Assembly: GCA_016840125.1 (NCBI GenBank)
Contig: JAEOSY010000210.1
Location: 1 to 46,388, forward strand
Direction: 5' to 3'
Origin: Candidatus Helarchaeota archaeon
GTDB taxonomy: Archaea > Asgardarchaeota > Lokiarchaeia > Helarchaeales > HEL-GB-A
DNA length: 46,388 bases
Part shown: in pieces, positions 1 through 7,785 of the stretch
Layout: every line of letters begins with the position of its first letter
Numbering within the stretch: position 1 is the stretch's first letter
Translations under genes and position numbers: made by a program
The notes under the pieces: generated by a model
What the model was told of the DNA's origin: nothing
Databases searched by the model: none
Seen by the model: only the letters and a program-made list of their open reading frames with translations

Positions 1-519
1 AAAGAAAAGGCTGACAAAGATAAATTCGAAGCCGCCATCGATTCATTAACCAATGAGAATGTCTTCATCATGAAATACCTCTACGAGAACTTTTCGATGG
101 AGGAAGTTGAAAAGTACTGCGAATGGGATGTCAATTTATCCGTTGAACGGCGAATCGGCCCATTAAAAAACGCACTAATCCAGATGCTCAAAAAACTAGC
201 TAAAAAGGCGTTGTTGAATACCTTTATCAAAACATTGATTGATGAGGGGCAGTTTCTCATTCCCTTGAAATGCTTTGAAACCGTTGAAATAACAGATGAC
301 TCTGGAAAGCTCATTATCAACAAATGTAAAGCAAAAAGGAGATTTAACAAAGCGGTAAAGAAGTTAGGATGTAAAGAACAACCTTGGGCATTGCAAGGTC
401 AAGGCTATTGCAAATATTGGTGCTCTCCTTTGTTTAGAAAATTCCTCGATTATATTAAAGTGCCGTTGGATATCGAATTCACTAATAAAGGTTGCATTAT
501 AACCGCCTCCTTCAAATAA
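1..519 (+). CDS. Hypothetical protein, 5' end cut off by window edge
   Basis: The reading frame is open from base 1, so the gene starts before the window and only its last 172 codons are seen; the first in-frame ATG at 70 is probably internal. The visible part is lysine-rich and mostly helical-looking, then has a short strand-rich, cysteine-containing end (a CKEQPW stretch, then GYCKYWCSPLFRKF). The four clustered cysteines could bind metal, but the spacing fits no family I can name. It stops 9 bp before the stop codon of the convergent DUF4130 gene. I do not recognise the family; the arrangement loosely recalls small archaeal ligand-binding regulators, which is a guess. That it is coding is likely, from the long open frame and sensible composition. 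Confidence 0.6.
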   Translation, partial: KEKADKDKFEAAIDSLTNENVFIMKYLYENFSMEEVEKYCEWDVNLSVERRIGPLKNALIQMLKKLAKKALLNTFIKTLIDEGQFLIPLKCFETVEITDDSGKLIINKCKAKRRFNKAVKKLGCKEQPWALQGQGYCKYWCSPLFRKFLDYIKVPLDIEFTNKGCIITASFK

Positions 520-528
520 TCTCGAAAT

Positions 529-1233
529 TTACTTTTCTAGAAAATCTAACAACGTCGTTTTTTGTCTATTGTGTTCTTCTTCATCGAACCGTTTAGCCTC
601 GTAGCTCATCCCGCCACCTGCTTTTTCAATCATCTTTTTCGGAATGGCTTTCCGGGCAAGCTTGATGTTCTTCCTGCCTTTAATGTACTGTGAATCATAA
701 TAATGTTCCCACATCTCTGACGTAAAATTATCTACGTTGAATAGTTCTGAAATTTGTGAGCGGATGCGATTCCGAATCATCTGCAAGGAATATTTCGCCC
801 TAGGGTAATACCAATAGTTCCTCTTATAACTTAATGCAGGGAAATTAAGGGTCCGTCTTGTGGAGAGATTCCCATTCTGTTGGTCCCAGAGTAGAATAAT
901 AAAATCAGGATACCTCCGACGGAAGTAATTAAACATGAAATCCAAGATATCATGCTCTGGGCGGATCTCGCTTACAAGGAGATATTCTGGATAGGCTTGA
1001 AATCGAATAAATGCGTTTAAACGATGGTATTCCCCCATTACCTCTCGACCACGAAAGTAAAATTGTTTAGCCAACTTCGACATCTTATTATAGATTATAG
1101 CGGGATTCGTTTTTAGCACTTTTTTCACTTTTGGAATTAAATCATCTCGTTGTGACTTCCTGTGCCTACTTGCTAATTCGAGATAATATCCCGCTGTGTT
1201 TTTCGTGAGATTAGCACCGCTTATGCATGACAT
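529..1233 (-). CDS. DUF4130 DNA-metabolism protein (radical SAM partner)
   Basis: Belongs to the family known as probable DNA metabolism protein (TIGR03915/DUF4130), nearly always encoded next to the radical SAM protein seen upstream here. Recognisable are the VMGEYHRLNAFIRF stretch, then IRPEHDIL and FNYFRRRYPDF, which form the family core in the first half. The reaction is unknown; a role in DNA modification or repair is inferred from the partner. The gene overlaps the end of the radical SAM gene. A GTG at 1260 would give 243 residues, but the ATG at 1233 has GAGG nine bases upstream and is preferred (234 residues). The protein ends KTTLLDFLEK, which closely matches archaeal PCNA-interacting motifs such as the QATLFDFL type in replication factor C. 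An alternative is that this tail is chance. Confidence 0.85.
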   Translation of the reverse strand: MSCISGANLTKNTAGYYLELASRHRKSQRDDLIPKVKKVLKTNPAIIYNKMSKLAKQFYFRGREVMGEYHRLNAFIRFQAYPEYLLVSEIRPEHDILDFMFNYFRRRYPDFIILLWDQQNGNLSTRRTLNFPALSYKRNYWYYPRAKYSLQMIRNRIRSQISELFNVDNFTSEMWEHYYDSQYIKGRKNIKLARKAIPKKMIEKAGGGMSYEAKRFDEEEHNRQKTTLLDFLEK

Positions 1234-2404
1234 GCTGAACCGCCTCAATATCCTTTTCACTTAAAAAGTTATCTAATTGGGTTTGCCTTTTACGAGCCAC
1301 CATAATGTACGGGCGGGCTCGCTTTAAAACCACACCAACATTTGATAGTTGATTGAAATTTTCGATCCTGATCTTATTCCGCCTTAAGTTAATTATTCGG
1401 CTTGCGGAGGTAGGTCCCACTCCCGGAATATGGAGTAAATCATCATAGCTCGCTTCATTCACCTCCAGAGGAAATCGATCTGGATCTGCCTTTGCAATGA
1501 GTAATTTTGGGTCTTTAGTAAGCGGAATATCATCATTATCATTAAACGCTAGCTCAATTTCTGAGAATTTGAAATCGTAAATCCGTAATAACCAATCTGC
1601 TTGGTAAAGTCTGTGCTCTCGAATGACAGGAGTTGTGTCTTTCTGTTCGAGTGGAGTTCCTTTAACAGGACTGAACGCGGAATAGTATGCTCTGTTAAGA
1701 AACATTTTGTTATACAGCCACTGCGACATTTTCAGAATTTCTTTATCGGATTCGTTTGCCGCGCCAACTACAAATTGAGTCGTATGACCAGATGGGACCA
1801 ATTTACGCTTCTTTAATCCCTTAATCCAAGCCATTCGCGTTAAAATATCATTTTTAAAATCTTTTGTCCCACTTAAATCTTGAAACCGGCTCTTGTTCGG
1901 GGCTTCACAATTAACGCTGAGCCGGTCTGCAAAATTTGCCCCTTCCTTGATTAAATGATATGGCGTGCTGGGAAGAACCTTTAAATGAATATATCCTTCA
2001 TAATTCTCTTTCATTCTCAACTGCTGAACCGTCTCTACCATTCCTTCCATGGTCTTCTCAGCATTTTTACAAACCCCACTACTTAAAAAAAGCCCTTCCA
2101 CATAGTTCCTCACGTACAAATTCATAAATAGTCGTGTTAATTCTTGGGGTTCAAATGAAGCCCTATTTCGCTGTCCCGCTGAATTGAAGCAATACTTACA
2201 ATCGTGGACGCACTGATTCGTGTACAAAACTTTAAGTAGAGTAATACAGCGCCCATCTGGGGTGAAACTGTGACAGATTCCCGAACTTAGTGGGGCTCCA
2301 ATATATCCATTACTTCGTTGGATCTTCCGATTGGAGGCCGTCGATGCGCATGTATCGAAGCGAGCGCTAGCTCCAAGGCATTTTAGCTTTTCGAGAGTAT
2401 TCAT
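1211..2404 (-). CDS. Radical SAM putative DNA modification/repair protein
   Basis: Matches the TIGR03916 family. The N-terminus MNTLEKLKCLGASARFD is the typical opening, followed near residue 70 by the CVHDCKYC cluster (CxxxCxxC), which binds a 4Fe-4S cluster and S-adenosylmethionine. A helix-hairpin-helix lies near residue 325 (HIPGVGPTSASRI), a non-sequence-specific DNA-binding element. Length (397) is normal for the family. Close to the C-terminus is RQTQLDNFLSEKD, a good PIP-box match (Q-x-x-L-x-x-F-L), implying recruitment to PCNA. The substrate is not known; the family is thought to act on DNA, as spore photoproduct lyase does, but this is unproven. It is first in a pair with the DUF4130 gene, overlapping it by about 23-50 bp, so translation is probably coupled. 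The ATG at 2404 is the family start. Confidence 0.9.
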   Translation of the reverse strand: MNTLEKLKCLGASARFDTCASTASNRKIQRSNGYIGAPLSSGICHSFTPDGRCITLLKVLYTNQCVHDCKYCFNSAGQRNRASFEPQELTRLFMNLYVRNYVEGLFLSSGVCKNAEKTMEGMVETVQQLRMKENYEGYIHLKVLPSTPYHLIKEGANFADRLSVNCEAPNKSRFQDLSGTKDFKNDILTRMAWIKGLKKRKLVPSGHTTQFVVGAANESDKEILKMSQWLYNKMFLNRAYYSAFSPVKGTPLEQKDTTPVIREHRLYQADWLLRIYDFKFSEIELAFNDNDDIPLTKDPKLLIAKADPDRFPLEVNEASYDDLLHIPGVGPTSASRIINLRRNKIRIENFNQLSNVGVVLKRARPYIMVARKRQTQLDNFLSEKDIEAVQHVMHKRC

Positions 2405-2444
2405 TACAACTCTTTTGAATGCCTATATCGTATTTTATTTTTTT

Positions 2445-2491
2445 GGAATTTTGTCGTCGTTTGAACAGACACTAAAGAGATCCCTGAAAGT
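2445..2491. repeat. Dispersed element, copy 1 (diverged)
   Basis: Copy 1 of a short sequence also found at 5205-5260 and 10423-10470. It shares GGAATTTTGTCG at the left and AGAGAT followed by CTGAAAG at the right with copy 2, with about 8 bases fewer between. It lies about 40 bp upstream of the radical SAM start codon and just after the stop of the nuclease gene. It may be a cis-regulatory site or part of a duplicated segment. Confidence 0.4.
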
Positions 2492-2495
2492 ATTA

Positions 2496-4742
2496 TCACT
2501 TTTCGTTCTCCGCCTCATTTTCATATATGTCATGCTCTTCTGAGGCGAAGTCATCAATCTGACTTTGTCCGGTTTTTAATTTTAATCGATAAGCTTTATT
2601 AATTATCTCCCCAAAATCGGTTTGCTCCTCAAGTTTTGGAACTTTAATACCTTCTTTCTCACATTGCTTAATAATGTAATTGGGCATTTGTTCAAATTTT
2701 ACTGTGAATGGAACCTCAATCAGCTTAACCCCGTTTTTCACACACATTTCTCTCTTCATCTTGTCATTTTCCATTCTATTCTCTAAATCACTCATGTCTG
2801 TATTAAAAAAACCTTCGAACTGGTAATGTTGTCTTCCTTGATATTCGAATGCCAGCTTTAGATCCTCATTGTACCCATCGAGCTCCATCCGATTTCCCCG
2901 ATCATTGATTAACCATTCTGGCCACAATTTCGGGAACCTATCATTAAAAATTGCTTTAAAAATATTCCGACAAACTCGTTCAGCCCTCCAAGATTGGCAT
3001 TCTGAGCACCAACTCCCTTTTTCTAAAATATTATACATTAAAGTCTCCCAGATATGACCATTTTCACATTCTAGTTCTGCTCGCATGCGCCCACCAACAT
3101 GTCTTGCCCAACGGACTGTACCACCCCGCATCTCAACGGTTTTACGAAGTTTCTTCACTTTCTGACTACGCTTCTGGTTTACTTCATGCTCAAAGCATTC
3201 AGGACACCAAGCAGTACTATGTTTTAAGTCATAAGGTCTAGGTTCCCAGATATGCCCTTCACCGCATTTTACTCTCACTCTTGTATGGTTATTGATGTAT
3301 TCTGAAAGAAGCTCACCTCCCCGTTGTCGGATATTTTCTTGTAGCTCTTTGCCCGCTGTTAACCTATGCTTGAGTAATCTTTTCTCAATTGAACACTTAC
3401 CACATGCTGTGACCCCTCTTTTCAAATTATCCGGAGTAGGATACCATATATGTCCCTTTTCACATTGTACTTTGACTTTTGCTTTTACATTCTCATAATC
3501 AGGCGATAATAATGTAAAACCCTGTTCTATACAGATATCTTTTAGTTCCTTATATCTCAGCTTTCGCTCAGCATCTCTCTTAATATCCAAACATAGTTTA
3601 CACCCTTGCTTTAAAAGAGCATTTGGGCGAATTGGAAAAATATGTCCCTTGTCACACTCAACCTCTACTTTGGCTTTAGAATTGATAAATTCATTTGTTA
3701 AAAGTTTCCATCCCTTCTGCTTGCAGATATCATCTAATCCTCTAAGAAAAGTGGCTGGGATCTCTCTTTCGAGGTAATTACAATATTCAACCAATAGCTT
3801 TTGCTCCATTTCATTAATTGAGGGATGCTGCTTAATCCACTTCTTGAAACTTTTGGCAATTTTAAACCCATTATTTGGAATTCTTTTTGAGTCAGAACAA
3901 TATTCTTCTATCAATCGATCAAATTTATGGGCTATTTGTTCATCAGGCGGGCATCCCATTTTCCTTTCCATCTCTTTTTCTGCTTCCAAAAGCTTTCTAA
4001 AGGTTTGAAAACGAAATATAACGTTCTTCTCCGTTCCTTTTTCTGAATTTGGTGTTATAATGTTTTCCTTGGGATTCTCTGGTTTCGATTCTTCAGACTT
4101 CCGATGTTTTTCCAACCATTCCGCATAGAAATCAGGGAGTGGCACCTGGGCATCGGTTTGATGTTCCATTGAGTGCTCCTTAACATCTTCTTCGCCAACA
4201 GGCTCTAGACCTTGACTATCTGCATATTCTGACGGTTCTAGACCTTCGACATCCCTATCCGAGTTCTCAGAAATTAGTTCCTCATGGGGTGAATCCTGTA
4301 AGGATTGAGTCATTTCACCCATTTCTTGGGCGGTGGGCTCTGATTTTTTCTCCTTTGGTTGTTCTACCTTGGAGGTGGGATCTCCAGCCCTTTCAATCTT
4401 GCCTTCAAATGCCCGTCCTGTATTATCCAAGCCATCTGAGATACCCGCCCCAATACCTTCTATTCCTTTGTTGCATTGTTGACCAAACTTCTCTACCATT
4501 CGCCAAAACCCCGCCTTCCCGTCTTTATCATGCTCTCTCGCTGTGGTAATTTCATCAACGAGTTTCATTACTTCTTTTCGTTCTTTCTCTAACTCGGCAT
4601 CTGATGGCTGTTCTTTATCTGATTCAGAATGCTGCTCTTGCGCCTCTTGCTGGTCGTGAATCCTTAATTTTTCACGTAACTCTGCATCGGTCAAATCGTG
4701 GCGTCGCTCTCGACCTTCTCTATGCTCACCTATTTCTTTCAC
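2496..4742 (-). CDS. Four-treble-clef zinc-finger protein with PD-(D/E)XK nuclease-like C-terminus
   Basis: A 748-residue protein. Residues 1-240 are acidic, lysine-rich and low in complexity. Four treble-clef zinc fingers follow, each with a C-x3-H (CxxGH) pair and a CxxC pair: C363/H367/C381/C384, C427/H431/C447/C450, C493/H497/C513/C516, and C559/H563/C579/C582. The region from about 590 has a nuclease-like core with MELDGYN (D622) and, 11 residues on, FEYQGRQHY (E633, Q635), the D...E-x-Q form of the PD-(D/E)XK fold, followed by KLIEVPFT. Such zinc-finger plus restriction-fold proteins probably cut or nick DNA; the target is unknown. Near the C-terminus, GQSQIDDFASE resembles a PIP box but has Ala at the last position. 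GTG at 4742 is the modelled start. It lies directly upstream of the radical SAM pair in the same orientation. Confidence 0.75.
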   Translation of the reverse strand: MKEIGEHREGRERRHDLTDAELREKLRIHDQQEAQEQHSESDKEQPSDAELEKERKEVMKLVDEITTAREHDKDGKAGFWRMVEKFGQQCNKGIEGIGAGISDGLDNTGRAFEGKIERAGDPTSKVEQPKEKKSEPTAQEMGEMTQSLQDSPHEELISENSDRDVEGLEPSEYADSQGLEPVGEEDVKEHSMEHQTDAQVPLPDFYAEWLEKHRKSEESKPENPKENIITPNSEKGTEKNVIFRFQTFRKLLEAEKEMERKMGCPPDEQIAHKFDRLIEEYCSDSKRIPNNGFKIAKSFKKWIKQHPSINEMEQKLLVEYCNYLEREIPATFLRGLDDICKQKGWKLLTNEFINSKAKVEVECDKGHIFPIRPNALLKQGCKLCLDIKRDAERKLRYKELKDICIEQGFTLLSPDYENVKAKVKVQCEKGHIWYPTPDNLKRGVTACGKCSIEKRLLKHRLTAGKELQENIRQRGGELLSEYINNHTRVRVKCGEGHIWEPRPYDLKHSTAWCPECFEHEVNQKRSQKVKKLRKTVEMRGGTVRWARHVGGRMRAELECENGHIWETLMYNILEKGSWCSECQSWRAERVCRNIFKAIFNDRFPKLWPEWLINDRGNRMELDGYNEDLKLAFEYQGRQHYQFEGFFNTDMSDLENRMENDKMKREMCVKNGVKLIEVPFTVKFEQMPNYIIKQCEKEGIKVPKLEEQTDFGEIINKAYRLKLKTGQSQIDDFASEEHDIYENEAENEK

Positions 4743-4765
4743 CTTTTCTCATCTCATAATGCATT

Positions 4766-4780
4766 GTTCAGTTTCTGAAC
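4766..4780. promoter_or_regulatory. Perfect inverted repeat upstream of nuclease gene
   Basis: GTTCAG-TTT-CTGAAC, two 6-base arms around 3 bases, 24 bp upstream of the GTG start at 4742. The position fits an operator near the core promoter, but a 6-bp palindrome can arise by chance. The rest of the 4743-5113 gap holds AT-rich sequence in which I see no gene. Confidence 0.25.
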
Positions 4781-5113
4781 CAGTAACTCGAGCACACGCT
4801 GAAACACATCCGCACTTATCTTTCTGTTGAATTTAAGGTATTAAAACACCAATAAACGCAAACTATAGCGGATTGAAGGAATAAACTAATTTTTTAGTAG
4901 TAAAATTATGATACCACTTGAACACGTATACTCTTTTCGAATAGATGCATATAAATTCAAAAAAAGTAGGGTTCTGGAGTCATCAACGGGTCCAATTTCC
5001 AGATCTTAGGATCAAAAAAATACCGTTGGACACCCCTCTTTATAAAGCAAGTGAATTGATGTGTATAATTATTCTTAAAAAAAAAATTCATTGTTAAACT
5101 TTTTAATACAGAA

Positions 5114-5167
5114 AGTATCGAAGCGAGCGCTGGCACCAAGGATCTCTAACTTTTCAAGAATGGTCAT
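5114..5167 (-). pseudogene. Remnant of the 5' end of a second radical SAM gene
   Basis: Reading the minus strand from the ATG at 5167 gives MTILEKLEILGASARFDT, identical at 14 of 18 residues to the start of the intact radical SAM protein (MNTLEKLKCLGASARFDT), with 42 of 54 bases matching. Several differences are synonymous third-base changes, so this is an old, coding-derived copy, not a recent duplication. Similarity stops abruptly after the Asp-Thr codons; the frame soon becomes unrelated. About 40 bp upstream is a copy of the same element that precedes the intact gene. It is probably what is left of a paralogue, or the scar of an insertion that brought in the zinc-finger nuclease gene. Confidence 0.6.
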
Positions 5168-5204
5168 TGTACAAATTGTTCATACTACTTATTCATTAAA
5201 ATTT

Positions 5205-5260
5205 GGGAATTTTGTCGGGGTTTAAGGGACTATTTATGACGGGGAGAGATGTCTGAAAGT
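5205..5260. repeat. Dispersed element, copy 2
   Basis: Runs from GGGAATTTTGTCGG to CTGAAAG. It aligns without gaps to copy 3 at 10423-10470: both hold TTTTGTCGG, TTTAAG and, at identical spacing, ATGACGG. It overlaps the last codons of the phosphatase gene (stop at 5234) and lies upstream of the radical SAM remnant, as copy 1 does for the intact gene. On the plus strand it reads EFCRGLRDYL-stop. Confidence 0.5.
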
Positions 5261-7636
5261 TTTTTTCCCCCGAAAAAGCCCTCTTTTCAAATCCCAATAG
5301 ATTATGGGTAAGATTATACCCAATTCAACAAGAATTAAGGTGGTGAGCCACCATGGAAATTTGAATTGGCCTTCTCCACCCAACCCAACTTTAACAATTA
5401 AAGTAGTACTCGCACTATTATTGGCCTCATCTGTTACTGTAAGATTAACAAGAAAGACACCGTGTGTTGAATAGGTATGGGCTATAATAGGATTCGAGGT
5501 TGATATTTGTGTTCCATCACCGAAATCCCACAGATAAGTGCTAATACCAGCGTTATCTGTTGAATTACTTGCATTGAAGATAACATAAGCTCCTACAATA
5601 ACCGAATCGGGCACGGTAAAATTAGCGACAGGCTCACTGGAGTCAGTTACATTAATCCAAATGATATCAGTATTCCACCATCCAATATTATCAGTCACAT
5701 TTAACGTCACTTCATAAAGCCCAGTTGAATTAAACGTATAGGGAACTGTTTTACCCGTAAAATTTTTAGGCGTAATATCGATAAAACTCCAGGTATAGTT
5801 GGTTATACTTACATTATCCGTAGATGCACTTCCATTAAAAGTAAAAAGTGTCCCAACTTCAATTGTTTGATTACCCCCTCCATCGGCTATGGGAGCTGTT
5901 TTATCTAATTTAATTGTAGTTAAGGTCACGTGTGGTAATTCTTCATTATTAGCATTGTCAATACTCCAATACTCCAGTTTATTATTTGCTCCCTCAGTGA
6001 TAATATAGGGTTGCCCATTACCGCTAACATTATTGATCGCATCGTCATTTATCCTGTAATAGGTTTCTGCAGTACCTGATATTGAATCGGAGGCATTTAA
6101 GGTGATGGTAAAATCGGTACTATGCCAAAGCCCATCATAATCATCTGTCGTGGTAGGTGGTGTTAAGTCATAACTGATTTCTGTAGTAGCATTGAATGCA
6201 TTTCCAAGAGGATCAAATGCCACAACATCAATGGTGTGATTACCCTCACTAAGAGATGTAATCTGATATGATTTTAACATGGAATGTTGATATTTCTGGA
6301 ATTGCCCATCAATATACACTTTATAATGGTCAATAATTCCCGTAGTACTCCACGTTAAATCAATGGGAAGTGAGTCATGAACTGTTTCGGTGGGCGCTGT
6401 TAGATTTATTGATACATTGAGGGGGAGAGATTCGTTTTTAATTATCCAGGCTTCATCAAATGTAGTTCCCAGGTTGTTCTTTGCTTGAATATGTAAGGAT
6501 CCATTTGTAAAAACATCAACCAAGCAAAAATGATATTGTTGAGCCCCGTATGCATCATACCAATGCGTCTGCAGTGTGTATAAAGGTGCTCCCCAGCCGC
6601 CCGAAACGACCTGCATGGTGCCATTCTTATATAGCTGAGGTTCTGTTTGAGATGCGGTCCAATTTATTGGTTTTGACCGCAAATAAGCGTGGTCGTGCCC
6701 CACAAAAAAGATATCGACATGGTATTTGTCAAACAAAGGAATCCATTCTGTAACTACATCCGGATGTCCCGCGGGTCTGGTTGCAGGAAAGGCGGGTATA
6801 TGAAAGACGGCAAATTTCCACGTATAATTTGCGTGGGCTGCTAAGTCAGCTTCAAGCCAAGTTGTTTGGGCTCCAGGAACTGTCGGTGATGTGCTAAGAA
6901 CAGAAATATGGATATCTGGTCCCCAATTATATGAGTACCACATTTCATTTCCAGGTAAAGCGAATTGGCTATAATAGTTAATTGAATTTCCTTCATGATT
7001 TCCTATTGCTGGAATAATGGGAATTGTAAGATTATTGTCCCCTATCCAATTATTATGGAGATCATTAAACCATGTGTCCCACTGAGCTTGACTTGTTCCA
7101 GTTGAAATCATATCACCACTATGCATCACAAAAGACGGATTGAACGTAGCCATTGCTTGAGATATCAATTCTCGCTGGGCGGGTTGACTCCGGCTATCTC
7201 CTCCTGCAACAAATCTGACATCCACTGCACTGGATGGTGCTGTACGAAAACTCCGTTCATTGCTATAACCTTCTACTGGACCTCCACAAATAAAATAATA
7301 GACTGTATTTGGGGTTAATCCAGTAAGTTCAACAACATGGATATAACCTGAAGCCCCTAAATAGGTGAAATTGATTCCAGTTGTATTATAATTATAGGTG
7401 CTAGCTACACCTCCCCTTGAAATATTATCGTAGAAAACAAAATCTCCTGAATTTGGTAAACTAGTTTGCCAGGTCACCGTCATTGTTGTATTCGTATCAT
7501 TTTGCCAGGTTAAATGTATATGGATCGGAGGATCTAGCGCACGTGCAGTGTTAAAGAGGAGTGTAAGTATAGCAAATGGCATTACTATTATAATAACTAA
7601 TAAAAAGAACCTACCCAACTTCCTACTCTTTAACAA
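5234..7636 (-). CDS. Secreted, membrane-anchored purple-acid-phosphatase-like protein with PKD domains
   Basis: An 800-residue predicted surface metallophosphoesterase. A signal/anchor helix (about 10-30) is followed by a fibronectin-III-like domain (about 38-135) as in purple acid phosphatases. The metal-binding motifs come next: GGDSR (D147), SGD (D175), GNHE (N213, H214), FHIP (H279) and GHDHAYLR (H314, H316). Then come Ig-like regions and two PKD-type domains (about 580-665 and 669-750, the second with YLWDFGDGT), and a C-terminal membrane helix (about 762-781) with a basic tail. It should hydrolyse phosphate esters outside the cell, perhaps for phosphate scavenging; the substrate is unknown. 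The start is a TTG with AGGAG nine bases upstream and a clear TATA-like box beyond. Asn-x-Ser/Thr sequons are frequent, fitting a glycosylated surface protein. Confidence 0.85.
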   Translation of the reverse strand: MLKSRKLGRFFLLVIIIVMPFAILTLLFNTARALDPPIHIHLTWQNDTNTTMTVTWQTSLPNSGDFVFYDNISRGGVASTYNYNTTGINFTYLGASGYIHVVELTGLTPNTVYYFICGGPVEGYSNERSFRTAPSSAVDVRFVAGGDSRSQPAQRELISQAMATFNPSFVMHSGDMISTGTSQAQWDTWFNDLHNNWIGDNNLTIPIIPAIGNHEGNSINYYSQFALPGNEMWYSYNWGPDIHISVLSTSPTVPGAQTTWLEADLAAHANYTWKFAVFHIPAFPATRPAGHPDVVTEWIPLFDKYHVDIFFVGHDHAYLRSKPINWTASQTEPQLYKNGTMQVVSGGWGAPLYTLQTHWYDAYGAQQYHFCLVDVFTNGSLHIQAKNNLGTTFDEAWIIKNESLPLNVSINLTAPTETVHDSLPIDLTWSTTGIIDHYKVYIDGQFQKYQHSMLKSYQITSLSEGNHTIDVVAFDPLGNAFNATTEISYDLTPPTTTDDYDGLWHSTDFTITLNASDSISGTAETYYRINDDAINNVSGNGQPYIITEGANNKLEYWSIDNANNEELPHVTLTTIKLDKTAPIADGGGNQTIEVGTLFTFNGSASTDNVSITNYTWSFIDITPKNFTGKTVPYTFNSTGLYEVTLNVTDNIGWWNTDIIWINVTDSSEPVANFTVPDSVIVGAYVIFNASNSTDNAGISTYLWDFGDGTQISTSNPIIAHTYSTHGVFLVNLTVTDEANNSASTTLIVKVGLGGEGQFKFPWWLTTLILVELGIILPIIYWDLKRGLFRGKKTFRHLSPS

Positions 7637-7645
7637 AAGACCTAA

Positions 7646-7650
7646 CTCCT
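7646..7650 (-). promoter_or_regulatory. Shine-Dalgarno AGGAG supporting a TTG start
   Basis: AGGAG on the minus strand, nine bases before the TTG at 7636. No ATG gives an N-terminus that keeps the whole signal helix, so this site decides the start of the phosphatase gene. Confidence 0.55.
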
Positions 7651-7675
7651 ATTAAAAAATTTAGGGCAAGCCGAA

Positions 7676-7683
7676 TATTTATA
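7676..7683 (-). promoter_or_regulatory. TATA-like box of the phosphatase gene
   Basis: The minus strand reads TATAAATA. About 25 bases downstream would place the transcription start near 7652, giving a very short leader that just contains the AGGAG site. A good match to an archaeal TBP site, judged by eye only. Confidence 0.5.
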
Positions 7684-7785
7684 GTTAATTTCAATTATTA
7701 CCACTAATCTGTTCATCCCTATTTAAAAGGGATTTCAAGTTACTTTAAATGAATTGTTTTTCTAAGGAGAGTTGTATGAAAGTAT

